Assembly: GCA_019752045.1 (NCBI GenBank)
Contig: JAIEMP010000005.1
Coordinates: forward strand, 62,001 to 126,000
Length of the DNA: 64,000 nt
Reading direction: 5' to 3'
Source of the DNA: Chitinophagaceae bacterium
GTDB lineage: Bacteria > Bacteroidota > Bacteroidia > Chitinophagales > Chitinophagaceae
Below the pieces are notes generated by a model. That model saw only the letters and a list, made by a program, of their open reading frames with translations. It did not search any database and was not told the origin of the DNA. Numbering within the stretch: position 1 is the stretch's first letter; each line of letters starts with the position of its first letter. This document shows, in pieces, positions 16,436 to 23,793 of this stretch. Made by a program: the position numbers and the translations under genes.

Positions 16436-17644
16436 TTATTCATTGGCTTTAAACACCCTGATAAAATTTCCACCCAATATTTTTCTGATGTTTTTTTTGC
16501 TGTAACCTCTTTCAAGCAAAGCTTTAGTGATAAGGGGGTAATCTTCCACCCCGTTTAATTCCAATGGAGGTGCTTCAATGCCATCAAAGTCGCTGCCCAT
16601 ACCTACATGATCAATACCCACCAGCTTTACAATATAATCAAGATGATCAAGTAAAAGGGATAATGGCGGACGTAACTCATCCATTTCGCTTTTATATTTT
16701 TCTGATACCATCATCAATGCATAATCTTTTTGTTTGCCTTCCTGAACAAGCTGATTAATTTCAGTTTGATGCTGTTGTATAAACGCATTGCGTTTTAGTT
16801 CGTAGGTACTGTCAATAAATCCTGCATAGAAATTTAAAAACACCACACCACCGGTTTTAGCAATGGCTTTAATCTGATCATCTTTTAAATTGCGGCGATG
16901 CGGACAAAGCGTCCACACACAGCTATGCGATGCAATGATTGGTTTGCTGCTGATCTTAATGATGTCCCAAAATGTTTGTTCACCCACATGACTCACATCA
17001 ACCATTACACCCAACTCATTCATGCGTTTAATAACACTATTTCCAAATTCAGTAAGACCCTTTTTTCTTTCGGGGGCTTTCAAAGTCTCTCCGCCAGCTG
17101 GCGGAGGAGATTTAGAGGGGGCCTGGGAGGCCGTCTCATACGCCGCACTCGTGGCCCAATCAGTAGAATTATTCCAGGTAATGGTCATGTAGCGCATACC
17201 TCTTTTATAGAATGCATCGAGTTTGCCCAGATCGTTTTCAATCATATGACCGCCTTCAACACCTAACATGGTTGCCAGCTTTTTTTCTTTCAATGCTTTT
17301 TGCAGATCGGCAGGAGTATACACCATCATCATTTTTGAAGGATTGCGCCGCACCCATTCATACACACTGTCTATTTCTCTGTTAGCATAGTTGAATGGAT
17401 TCGTTTGTTCCCCATCGCAGAAAATAGAAAATTGCTGTACATCTAATCCTCCTTCAAAAATCCTGTTAAGATCAGAATGAGTTTTTCCTTTGAGGTTGGT
17501 ATCAAACGCCAGTTTTTTTTCAATGGCCGATGAGGGGATGTCGTTGTGTGTATCTGCCAATACGGCTCTATTATGTATTTTTTTATATTTCTGACTGAAA
17601 CAAAAAAAAGGAATAAGTAAAAGAAGCAGTGTACGTAGAAACAT
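16436..17644 (-). CDS. membrane dipeptidase, peptidase family M19 (copy 2)
   Basis: This is a 402-residue exported zinc dipeptidase, paralogous to 1813-3000 throughout. It has a signal peptide (MFLRTLLLLLIPFFCFS), ADTHND, VEGGHMIEND, IASHSCVWTLCPHRRN and HVGMGSDFDGIEAPP. Compared with copy 1 it carries a roughly 12-residue longer segment between SAAYETA and KKGLTEFG. There the DNA (17082-17122) matches the palindromic intergenic repeat at 18382-18415, so the repeat is translated as SKSPPPAGGETLK. The insert lies in a surface-loop-like position and leaves the frame intact. It is divergent from GNAT copy 2 across only about 40 bp. Confidence 0.94.
   Translation of the reverse strand: MFLRTLLLLLIPFFCFSQKYKKIHNRAVLADTHNDIPSSAIEKKLAFDTNLKGKTHSDLNRIFEGGLDVQQFSIFCDGEQTNPFNYANREIDSVYEWVRRNPSKMMMVYTPADLQKALKEKKLATMLGVEGGHMIENDLGKLDAFYKRGMRYMTITWNNSTDWATSAAYETASQAPSKSPPPAGGETLKAPERKKGLTEFGNSVIKRMNELGVMVDVSHVGEQTFWDIIKISSKPIIASHSCVWTLCPHRRNLKDDQIKAIAKTGGVVFLNFYAGFIDSTYELKRNAFIQQHQTEINQLVQEGKQKDYALMMVSEKYKSEMDELRPPLSLLLDHLDYIVKLVGIDHVGMGSDFDGIEAPPLELNGVEDYPLITKALLERGYSKKNIRKILGGNFIRVFKANE
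17082..17122. repeat. palindromic repeat inside the dipeptidase gene
   Basis: AAGTCTCTCCGCC then GGCGGAGGAGATTTAGAG and GGGGC. The AAGTCT start and the 17-nt GGAGATTTAGAGGGGGC end are identical to the intergenic copy at 18382-18415. The centre CCGCCAGCTGGCGG is a perfect palindrome. It is translated in frame in the second dipeptidase and absent from the first. Confidence 0.85.
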
Positions 17645-17659
17645 GCGATTGAAAGATTG

Positions 17660-17667
17660 TAAGTTTG
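17660..17667 (+). promoter_or_regulatory. -7 promoter box (TAAGTTTG) of GNAT copy 2
   Basis: TAAGTTTG lies 17 nt before the ATG at 17685, exactly as in GNAT copy 1. Transcription starting about 7 nt after this box would leave a leader of only about 10 nt. No clear -33 box is seen, as the upstream sequence is already the divergent dipeptidase start. Confidence 0.5.
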
Positions 17668-17684
17668 GGGTTAAGTTATATAAA

Positions 17685-18272
17685 ATGTTGCAGTTGATTC
17701 AAATAAAAGAAGAAGGCGTTTTGATGGATGAGATCAGAACGCTGTTTCGTGCATACGAACAGGAACTGGATGAAAACCTGTGCTTCCAAAGTTTTGAAGA
17801 CGAGCTGAAAGATCCGCTGAAGAAATACGGACCGCCACTTGGTGTTTTATATATTGCTACATGGAATAATGAAGCGGCAGGTTGTATTGCGTTGATGCCT
17901 ATTGCAAACAACATTTCGACTCCCGTAAAAGACGGGACAGGTTCGCTCAATGTTGCAGCAGATGCTTCGACTCCCGCTGAAGACGGGACAGGTTCGCTCA
18001 GCATTACCTGTGAAATGAAACGACTTTATGTAAAGCCGGAATTCCGGAAACATAAAATCGGTAAAGCATTGGTTGATCAATTGCTGCAGGATGCCGAACG
18101 GCTTGGTTATGAAAAAATGAAACTGGATACGTTGCAGAAACTGCAACCTGCAATTGGCTTGTATAAAAAACATGGCTTTGTTGAAACCACAGCCTATTAT
18201 GAAAATCCGTTGGAGGGAGTGGTGTATATGGAGAAAAGGCTGGGCCTCTCTTCCCTTCCTTCTCTCCGGTAG
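17685..18272 (+). CDS. GNAT-family N-acetyltransferase (copy 2, with repeat inserts)
   Basis: From the ATG at 17685 this gives 195 residues. The frame is open from 17643, but 17685 matches the start of copy 1 (MLQLIQ). The acetyl-CoA motif is KPEFRKHKIGKALVDQLL. Relative to the 158-residue copy 1 there are two additions. About 33 residues between CIALMPI and CEMKRLYV come from two 51-bp direct repeats (STPVKDGTGSL and STPAEDGTGSL). A longer C-terminus (GLSSLPSLR) is encoded by another palindromic repeat. The inserted loop precedes motif A, so the enzyme may still work. It is divergent from dipeptidase copy 2. Confidence 0.9.
   Translation: MLQLIQIKEEGVLMDEIRTLFRAYEQELDENLCFQSFEDELKDPLKKYGPPLGVLYIATWNNEAAGCIALMPIANNISTPVKDGTGSLNVAADASTPAEDGTGSLSITCEMKRLYVKPEFRKHKIGKALVDQLLQDAERLGYEKMKLDTLQKLQPAIGLYKKHGFVETTAYYENPLEGVVYMEKRLGLSSLPSLR
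17915..18000. repeat. two REP-like units in tandem inside GNAT copy 2
   Basis: Two 35-bp units (17915-17949 and 17966-18000) share TTCGACTCCCG and GAAGACGGGACAGGTTCGCT-type sequence and are spaced exactly 51 bp, which keeps the frame. Each contains a CTCCCG/CGGGA stem. The reverse complement (CCTGTCCCG) matches the palindrome at 20672-20692 and resembles the one inserted in the RAYT gene at 50658. Confidence 0.85.
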
Positions 18273-18288
18273 AGAGAAGGCGGTGCTT
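18245..18288. repeat. palindromic repeat at the end of GNAT copy 2
   Basis: CCTTCTCTCCGGTAGAGAGAAGG is a hairpin followed by CGGTGCTT. The reverse complement begins AAGCACCGCCTTCTC, like the elements at 28441 (GCACCGCTCTTTCTC) and 36920 (GCACCGCTCCTTCTC). The stop codon of GNAT copy 2 (TAG, 18270-18272) lies in the loop of this repeat. Confidence 0.75.
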
Positions 18289-18381
18289 CAAACAAATCCA
18301 TTCTATTATTTCTTCCACTTCAGCATAGAAAAAAATTGAGCAATACTCATTAGATTAAAAAAGTGAGGTTTTGTGCGTTGC

Positions 18382-18415
18382 AAGTCTCCCCCTCTGGGGG
18401 AGATTTAGAGGGGGC
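18382..18415. repeat. palindromic intergenic repeat (CCCCCTCTAAATC family)
   Basis: AAGTCTCCCCCTCTGGGGGA followed by GATTTAGAGGGGGC. The core is a CCCC/GGGG hairpin. On the minus strand its outer end reads GCCCCCTCTAAATC and supplies the stop codon of the gene at 18405. Related copies are at 17082, 23238, 28287, 30083 and 36771. Confidence 0.85.
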
Positions 18416-18947
18416 TTGTTTTCTCCCCTACAAACCACTGCTCTTTATTTTTAAACAATACATTGAAAGTTGTTAAAGAACCATAGCATCTGGTGATGTA
18501 TTGCTGGATGTTTACTTTTTCTTCATCACTCAAATTTTTACTGCTGTTGATGTTTTGTTCCAGTACACGAAGTCTGTCACGCAGCATTACAATCTTGTGA
18601 AAAAAATCTTCAACAGGAATTTCTTTGGGCTTGAGTGATTTGTCTTTTGGCTGTAACAACATTGTGCCACCTTCCCATTTTTCACCCAACGGAACAACTT
18701 CACTCACGCCATTCCACAACCGTAAAATTTTCAACAACGATTTTTCCACTTCGCTGTGCGTTTCAATTTCTTCGGTTACATTTTCGGGAATGATCTCATC
18801 TAAAGCAGGATCGGTTTTATCAATTTCTTTTACACCGCTGTTGATAAACGAGATGAGATACGTTGCATAACGGATACCAACAATAACACCGGGACCGTGT
18901 TGTGTATGTTGCAGGCGTGTACCAATACCGAGAGTTGTTTGTTCCAT
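18405..18947 (-). CDS. hypothetical protein with CarD/SH3-like N-terminus
   Basis: I place the start at the ATG at 18947 (MEQTTLGIGTRLQHTQ, 180 residues). A longer frame to 19010 would overlap the upstream methyltransferase gene. The N-terminal GIGTRLQHTQHGPGVIVGIR and SFINSGVKEI resemble the small barrel seen in CarD-like or UvrD C-terminal domains. The remainder is helical (PVEDFFHKIVMLRDRLRVLE) and ends with a conserved-looking GSLTTFNVLFKNKEQWF. The function is unknown. The last residues (SPL) and the TAA stop come from a palindromic repeat. Confidence 0.8.
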   Translation of the reverse strand: MEQTTLGIGTRLQHTQHGPGVIVGIRYATYLISFINSGVKEIDKTDPALDEIIPENVTEEIETHSEVEKSLLKILRLWNGVSEVVPLGEKWEGGTMLLQPKDKSLKPKEIPVEDFFHKIVMLRDRLRVLEQNINSSKNLSDEEKVNIQQYITRCYGSLTTFNVLFKNKEQWFVGEKTSPL

Positions 18948-18975
18948 AAAGAAATTTAGAAATGAAAAATACAAA

Positions 18976-19821
18976 TCATTCTTTAATCTTAAACCAAAAC
19001 GAACCACCATGCTGCTCCACGCCCGGCAACTCTTTCCACACCGGTTGCAAAATTTGTTTTAACTCTTCATCTTCACTTATATAAAAATTGGCTGCAAGAA
19101 TTTCATAACGATCAGGATTACTTAACAGCATTGTTGCCAGCATGTATTGCTCTGCATAAAAACGCTTGCACATATTTTGCGGATAATCGTAGGGCAGATA
19201 AATATCATGCACCTGTACAATCACTCCTTTTTTCAACCGGGGAATTACTTCCATAAAAAACCATTGCACATCGCTGTTGGCATGTAAGAGGTGAGAGCCA
19301 TCAAAGAAAAGTATATCATCTGCTTCCAGTTCTTCAAACAAAGAAAGCGGTGCTTGCTGTAATGAAACGTTCAGCCATTCATCTGCAACTGCTGCAATTT
19401 CTTTTCGGGGTGATGGATCAATACAGGTAATACTGCAATGAAGATGTTGTTCCCGTTTTGCTTTTGCAGCCATCTTGGTACTGGTACCACTGCCAATCTC
19501 CAGATAACGCTCCGGCTTAACAGCAGAAAGTATGCTGTAAAGCATCAGCATATCTAAACCGGGCAAAAACTGATTGTTAAAACCGGGTTCAGTTGCAGAG
19601 GCAGTTGACTGATCATCTTTTATGCTCAGAAAAACAGATTTCATTTCTAACGCCTGTTGCAGTAATTGCACATAATTGTTTTTATGCAGTTCAATGAGCT
19701 GTAATAATTTTTGGTGCGGCTGCTCTTTTGTGTAAACAGGAGCAGGCTGCACAGCATAATCTAATTGTGCCAGTCTGTTGGGTCTTAAAAAAGCATTGTA
19801 TATTTTCCTGAGCTGCTGCAT
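18976..19821 (-). CDS. class I SAM-dependent methyltransferase
   Basis: This 281-residue cytoplasmic protein has SAM motif I in YLEIGSGTSTKMAAKAK and motif II in ITCIDPSPRKEI. LEADDILFFDGSHLLHAN is the usual motif-IV region, of the Methyltransf_24 type found in glycan or antibiotic methyltransferases. The middle HDIYLPYDYP motif is also typical of that group. The substrate is unknown. It is followed 28 nt later by the CarD-like hypothetical gene on the same strand, and faces away from the FkbM methyltransferase gene across about 95 bp. Confidence 0.87.
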   Translation of the reverse strand: MQQLRKIYNAFLRPNRLAQLDYAVQPAPVYTKEQPHQKLLQLIELHKNNYVQLLQQALEMKSVFLSIKDDQSTASATEPGFNNQFLPGLDMLMLYSILSAVKPERYLEIGSGTSTKMAAKAKREQHLHCSITCIDPSPRKEIAAVADEWLNVSLQQAPLSLFEELEADDILFFDGSHLLHANSDVQWFFMEVIPRLKKGVIVQVHDIYLPYDYPQNMCKRFYAEQYMLATMLLSNPDRYEILAANFYISEDEELKQILQPVWKELPGVEQHGGSFWFKIKE

Positions 19822-19917
19822 CTGTTCTGTTTAAATTATCCTCAAAGTAAATCTTTCTTTTAAAAAGGTTTTATCTTGCTGATTTGTATTGTTGAAAGTA
19901 ACCTGTAAAAATCATTC

Positions 19918-20685
19918 ATGACGCAGCTGTTCAATACCGGTATTTTATTGAATCTTAAACGCTTAATTAAGAAGCTGCCCATTGCTGTTACCCGTAACCA
20001 GCAATACGATGTACAAACCAAACAGATCATTCAACAGGTTTGCAAGCCCGAAAGCAATACCATTGATGTTGGCACACATGCAGGAGACATTCTTGATCTG
20101 CTCATCCAACAATCGCCCGATGGTGTTCATTTTGGTTTTGAACCCATTCCTGTTTTATATAATTCATTGCTGAAAAAATATACCGGCAATGATCATGTAC
20201 AATTGTTTGATGTGGCATTAACCAATGAAGCGGGTGAAACCAGTTTTAATTATGTAACCAGTAATCCATCGTACAGCGGCATCAAAAAAAGAAAGTACGA
20301 TCGAAGCAACGAAACTGATACCGTTATTACAGTGAAACAAAATCTGCTCGATGAACTCATTCTACCTTTCAATAAAAAAATTGATTTTATAAAAATTGAT
20401 GTGGAAGGTGGAGAGATGGCCGTATTAAAAGGAGCTGCTGCATTAATTCAACGGGATCGTCCGGTGATTGTATTTGAATGTGGACTTGGCGGAACAGATG
20501 TGTATGATACAACCCCTGAACAACTCTATGATTTTTTTCAAGAGCGTGGTTACCGTATTTCTTTGATGAAAGATTTTCTGCAATCAAAAAACTTTTTCAG
20601 CAAACAAGCCTTTGCAGAGCAGTATTATCAAAAGTTGAATTATTATTTTGTAGCCTCTCCTCCAGGGAGTGCCTGTCCCGCCTAA
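19918..20685 (+). CDS. FkbM-family methyltransferase
   Basis: This 255-residue protein has a SAM-binding motif (NTIDVGTHAGDILDLL), HFGFEPIPVLYNSL, and the FkbM hallmark FIKIDVEGGEMAVLKGA. The family O-methylates sugars or lipids, often in surface polysaccharide pathways; the actual target is unknown. The C-terminal SPPGSACPA and the TAA stop are encoded by a palindromic repeat (20660-20703), so the natural end of the protein was probably altered by repeat insertion. It is divergent from the class I methyltransferase gene. Confidence 0.92.
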   Translation: MTQLFNTGILLNLKRLIKKLPIAVTRNQQYDVQTKQIIQQVCKPESNTIDVGTHAGDILDLLIQQSPDGVHFGFEPIPVLYNSLLKKYTGNDHVQLFDVALTNEAGETSFNYVTSNPSYSGIKKRKYDRSNETDTVITVKQNLLDELILPFNKKIDFIKIDVEGGEMAVLKGAAALIQRDRPVIVFECGLGGTDVYDTTPEQLYDFFQERGYRISLMKDFLQSKNFFSKQAFAEQYYQKLNYYFVASPPGSACPA

Positions 20686-20703
20686 GCGGGAGGTTAGGGG
20701 TGG
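20660..20703. repeat. REP-like palindrome across a gene end
   Basis: CTCCAGGGAGTGCCTGTCCC then GCCTAAGCGGGAGGTTAGGG and GTGG. The CCTGTCCCGCC/GCGGGAGG hairpin contains the stop codon of the FkbM gene and lies just outside the stop of the convergent gene at 20705. CCTGTCCCG is shared with the two units in GNAT copy 2. Confidence 0.75.
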
Positions 20704-20704
20704 G

Positions 20705-21442
20705 TCATCGCTCCCTCCTCGCAATAAACCGCTTCGCCGTTTCCTGTATGTATAAATACAGTTCAATATCCAGGATCTGCGTCAGCAAATCATACTCTGG
20801 CCGGTAAAGCTCCAGGTATTCATCCAGCAACGCACCTTCTTTTAATGAAGTTAAACGCTGCACAATATTTTTGTTGAAACGATAATTAATATAACGGTCC
20901 TGTTCTTCTTTAATCAACCTTTGTTGAAACAACGCCATGCTCTTGTTTCTTCTGAAACGGAACACATTGATCAAAGCATCCAGATCAATACCTGCACTGG
21001 TGCCTGCTTCAGCATTTGCTCCCGTAAAACGCAATCCGCTTCTGTCGTTGTTAAATACTTTGTCGTATTGCAAACGGTTTTCAATAGAATCCTGTCGTCT
21101 GTTTTTTCCATACACAATAATTTCTTTCAGTTGTTTGTACCTGCCGGGCACATGTAAGCTGATGGAAATATCAAACGCAGAAAAATCACGGATAGCTGCA
21201 ACAGCAAACTTTTGAGTGGGTTTGTTGCGAAAGAAAAAGAATACCGAATCTTTTTCGCCCACATAAATGCTGTAGTTGCCTGCACTGTCGGTAAAACTCA
21301 TGGTACCACAAGTGCATATCACCTGCACACCCATTACCAGATTGCGTTTGGTACTGTCGTACACCGTTCCGTTTAACTGAATTTGTGCAGTGGCGGTTTG
21401 GGTAAACAGAATGACTGTTATATAAAGGAGTAACTTTTTCAA
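20705..21442 (-). CDS. exported protein with carboxypeptidase-regulatory-like domain
   Basis: This 245-residue protein starts with a signal peptide (MKKLLLYITVILFTQTATA). Next is a CarboxypepD_reg-like beta-sandwich (about 20-100: IQLNGTVYDSTKRNLVMGVQ, then GNYSIYV). The helical C-terminal half contains RQDSIENRLQYDKVFN and FRFRRNKSMALFQQRLIKEE. The overall plan matches a common Bacteroidota family of uncharacterised envelope proteins that carry the same N-terminal domain as SusC-like proteins but no barrel. The function is unknown. It is convergent with the FkbM gene, and its stop directly abuts a palindromic repeat. Confidence 0.8.
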   Translation of the reverse strand: MKKLLLYITVILFTQTATAQIQLNGTVYDSTKRNLVMGVQVICTCGTMSFTDSAGNYSIYVGEKDSVFFFFRNKPTQKFAVAAIRDFSAFDISISLHVPGRYKQLKEIIVYGKNRRQDSIENRLQYDKVFNNDRSGLRFTGANAEAGTSAGIDLDALINVFRFRRNKSMALFQQRLIKEEQDRYINYRFNKNIVQRLTSLKEGALLDEYLELYRPEYDLLTQILDIELYLYIQETAKRFIARRER

Positions 21443-21507
21443 AACTGTTGCAATGATAAACCCTTCGGTTGAAAAAAGCAGTTCTGTCTCTTCATTTTAG
21501 GATGCTT

Positions 21508-22074
21508 TTATAAAACAAGCAGTTTTTCGATTTCTGCAGCAAAATGTTTGTGCTCTAAAGCATGAATGCGTTGCGCCAGCGTATCAGGTGTATCATCGGG
21601 CTTTACTTCGCACTTTGACTGAAAGATGATTTTGCCGTGATCATACAATTCATCTACATAATGTATACTGATGCCGCTTTCAGTTTCTTTATGTTCAATT
21701 ACTGCTTCATGTACAAAGCGACCATACATTCCTTTACCGCCATAGTTCGGCAATAAAGCAGGGTGAATATTAATGATGTGCTGCGGATAAGCCCTGATCA
21801 ATGCAACTGGGATCTTCCATAAAAAACCAGCCAGTACAATAAAATCGATCTGTTGTTCTTTTAATTCATCCACATAGGCATTGCCACGAAAGAATTGTTC
21901 TTTTTCAATGAGCAGTGTTGGTATTGTATGAGTTTCCGCAATCTGTAAAACACCGGCCTGTGGTTTGTTGCAAACAATCAACGCAACGGTTACTTGCCCG
22001 TGGTTTTTAAAATGTTCAATAATTTTTTGTGCGTTGCTGCCTGCTCCTGATGCAAAAAGGGCTACTCGTGTCAT
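21508..22074 (-). CDS. purN: phosphoribosylglycinamide formyltransferase
   Basis: This 188-residue cytoplasmic enzyme transfers the formyl group of 10-formyl-tetrahydrofolate to GAR in purine synthesis. The N-terminal ALFASGAGSNAQKIIEHF binds GAR phosphate, and the folate site has FIVLAGFLWKIP. The catalytic region reads INIHPALLPNYGGKGMYG, with the key His, and is followed by SGISIHYVDELYDHGKI with the catalytic Asp. The length is normal. It stands alone, divergent from the TPR gene at 22184. Confidence 0.96.
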   Translation of the reverse strand: MTRVALFASGAGSNAQKIIEHFKNHGQVTVALIVCNKPQAGVLQIAETHTIPTLLIEKEQFFRGNAYVDELKEQQIDFIVLAGFLWKIPVALIRAYPQHIINIHPALLPNYGGKGMYGRFVHEAVIEHKETESGISIHYVDELYDHGKIIFQSKCEVKPDDTPDTLAQRIHALEHKHFAAEIEKLLVL

Positions 22075-22183
22075 CTGGTTTTTTTATTGTTCGTTTTGGC
22101 AGATGGAACATCCACCATTCATTTTTCTTTTTTTTGAATTGAAGAAGCTCATTTCATTGCGTGCAAAATTGTAACTTTCTGCA

Positions 22184-23098
22184 ATGCTAAAACTATTTCT
22201 TTTTTGTACCCTGATGATTATAGTTCATCAACTTCCTGCACAATACACAATCTGTAATGGCAAATCCTATGCTGCTCCATCTTTTTCTGCTTCAGCTTTA
22301 CAACAACTGAACGATCAGTTGCAGCAGGCTATAATAAATTACCAGACCGACAGCAGCAAGGCAGATCATATTATTTGGTATGGACGAAGGTTGGCTTATC
22401 TGGCCCGGTACGACGAAGCAATTGCTGTTTTCAGCAAAGGAATTGCACTTCATCCCACCGATGCAAGAATGTACAGGCACCGTGGACATCGTTATCTTAC
22501 TACCCGTTGTTACAATAAAGCCATTGCCGATTTTGAAAAAGCGGCAGAGTTGATCAAAGGAAAGGAAGATGAGATAGAGCCCGATGGCATACCCAATGAA
22601 AAAAATATTCCTACCAGTACGCTGCAGTCCAACATCTGGTATCATCTGGGACTGGCTTATTATCTGCAAAACAGTTTAGAGAAAGCAGAAGCAGCTTACA
22701 GGCAGTGTTTACTGGTTTCAAATAACCCTGATATGTATGTGGCAACTGCTAACTGGTTGTACATTACTTTATGGAAAGAGGATAAAGTAAAAGAAGCTAC
22801 TGCTGTACTTAAAAAGATTAAAAAGAAAATGAACCTCATTGAAAACACCGATTACCATACCATCTTATTAATCTACAAAGGGCTGCAACGCCCGGCTGAA
22901 ATAAGAACAAAGTTTTTAGATGAAACCCACCCCATGTCGAACCCGGCAATTGGTTTTGCACTTGGTAATTATTATATCAGCATTGGTCATGCTGCAGAAG
23001 GAGTAGATCTGTTGGGCAGAGTAATAGCAGGCGGACAATGGGGGAGCTTTGGTTATATGGCGGCTGAAATGTTGCTGGAAGAGTTAGGACAACGTTAG
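22184..23098 (+). CDS. exported TPR-repeat protein
   Basis: This 304-residue protein has a signal peptide (MLKLFLFCTLMIIVHQLPAQ) and at least three TPR units: ARYDEAIAVFSKGIALHPTD, CYNKAIADFEKAAEL and NSLEKAEAAYRQCLLVSNNP. It probably scaffolds protein contacts in the periplasm. No enzymatic domain is seen. Its neighbour purN is divergent and functionally unrelated. The role is unknown. Confidence 0.87.
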   Translation: MLKLFLFCTLMIIVHQLPAQYTICNGKSYAAPSFSASALQQLNDQLQQAIINYQTDSSKADHIIWYGRRLAYLARYDEAIAVFSKGIALHPTDARMYRHRGHRYLTTRCYNKAIADFEKAAELIKGKEDEIEPDGIPNEKNIPTSTLQSNIWYHLGLAYYLQNSLEKAEAAYRQCLLVSNNPDMYVATANWLYITLWKEDKVKEATAVLKKIKKKMNLIENTDYHTILLIYKGLQRPAEIRTKFLDETHPMSNPAIGFALGNYYISIGHAAEGVDLLGRVIAGGQWGSFGYMAAEMLLEELGQR

Positions 23099-23237
23099 CA
23101 GCTTTCCTTCTTTTTCCCCCACGTGTAAAGAACGGTGCAGTATAATATATCTAAACTTGAGTGACTGCAAATTCAACACAAAGAACAAACTCTCCATTTT
23201 TTTAAAACTTATTAAATAAGTTGGCTTTGTGTTATGC

Positions 23238-23268
23238 AAAAGTCCCCCTTTGGGGGATTTAGTTGGCT
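23238..23268. repeat. palindromic repeat (CCCCCTTTGGGGG core) overlapping a gene end
   Basis: AAAGTCCCCCTTTGGGGGAT followed by TTAGTTGGCTT. It belongs to the same family as 30083-30114 (CCCCCTAAATCCCCCAAAG). The TAA stop of the small membrane protein at 23259 lies in its ATTTAG end. Confidence 0.8.
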
Positions 23269-23549
23269 TTCTTTACCAATCCCATTCGCTTACCCATTTT
23301 ACGGAGATAGTTGCTGAAAAAACGAAACTGTCCAAACGGAAAACTAACCAGCATTACCATCATCGGCCATAGCAACGTAACAAGTAAAATGTACACCGGC
23401 ACTGCAATCCAGGGATTTTCAATGCCGAACAATGGCATCAATCGCTTGCCTGCATAACCTGTTAAGCTGCCACCAATGGCAAATGTGCAGAGGATAAGGA
23501 GTAATTGCCAACCGCTTACTTTCCATTTGTTACGAAGCCTTTGAAACAT
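23259..23549 (-). CDS. small two-TM membrane protein (DUF6787-like)
   Basis: This 96-residue inner-membrane protein has two predicted helices (about 15-35 and 46-68). It has a basic N-terminus (MFQRLRNKWKVSGWQLLLIL) and a basic tail (FSNYLRKMGKRMGLVKKAN). The GGSLTGYAGKRLM turn and the proline-containing second helix match a small Bacteroidota family I associate with DUF6787; the match is from memory. The function is unknown. The last codons and the stop are within a palindromic repeat. Confidence 0.7.
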   Translation of the reverse strand: MFQRLRNKWKVSGWQLLLILCTFAIGGSLTGYAGKRLMPLFGIENPWIAVPVYILLVTLLWPMMVMLVSFPFGQFRFFSNYLRKMGKRMGLVKKAN

Positions 23550-23733
23550 GCGTACAAAAATGGGCGAAAAACTTTGTTTAACGTTCTGCGGTTACAGAAA
23601 ACTTTTAAAAGTGAATTTTTTTTTTGACCGATTCACAAGTTGTTGATGAAAGAGGATGAAAATGTTCATGTTACAAGTCATAACTAAGTAAAAAATTTTT
23701 TCAATGTGTGGATATTATGTCAGTATCCTCCCC

Positions 23734-23741
23734 TAAATTTG
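23734..23741 (+). promoter_or_regulatory. -7 promoter box of the ACIII/cox operon
   Basis: TAAATTTG fits TAnnTTTG and lies 52 nt before the actA ATG, with no other coding sequence between. No good -33 TTTG is seen at the expected distance. It is the best promoter candidate for the operon start. Confidence 0.45.
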
Positions 23742-23793
23742 CAGCCTGTACACACAGGATATTCTTCCTAATCACAATAGGTTCCAGAACGTT

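Noticed and set aside
17643-17684. Upstream extension of GNAT copy 2
   Set aside because: It overlaps the dipeptidase start and contains the conserved TAAGTTTG box. Copy 1 starts at the position equivalent to 17685.
23575-23735. GTGAAT/ATTCAC pairing and AT-rich stretch before actA as an attenuator
   Set aside because: The loop is long and the stem only 6 bp; it is upstream of the promoter candidate and not convincing.
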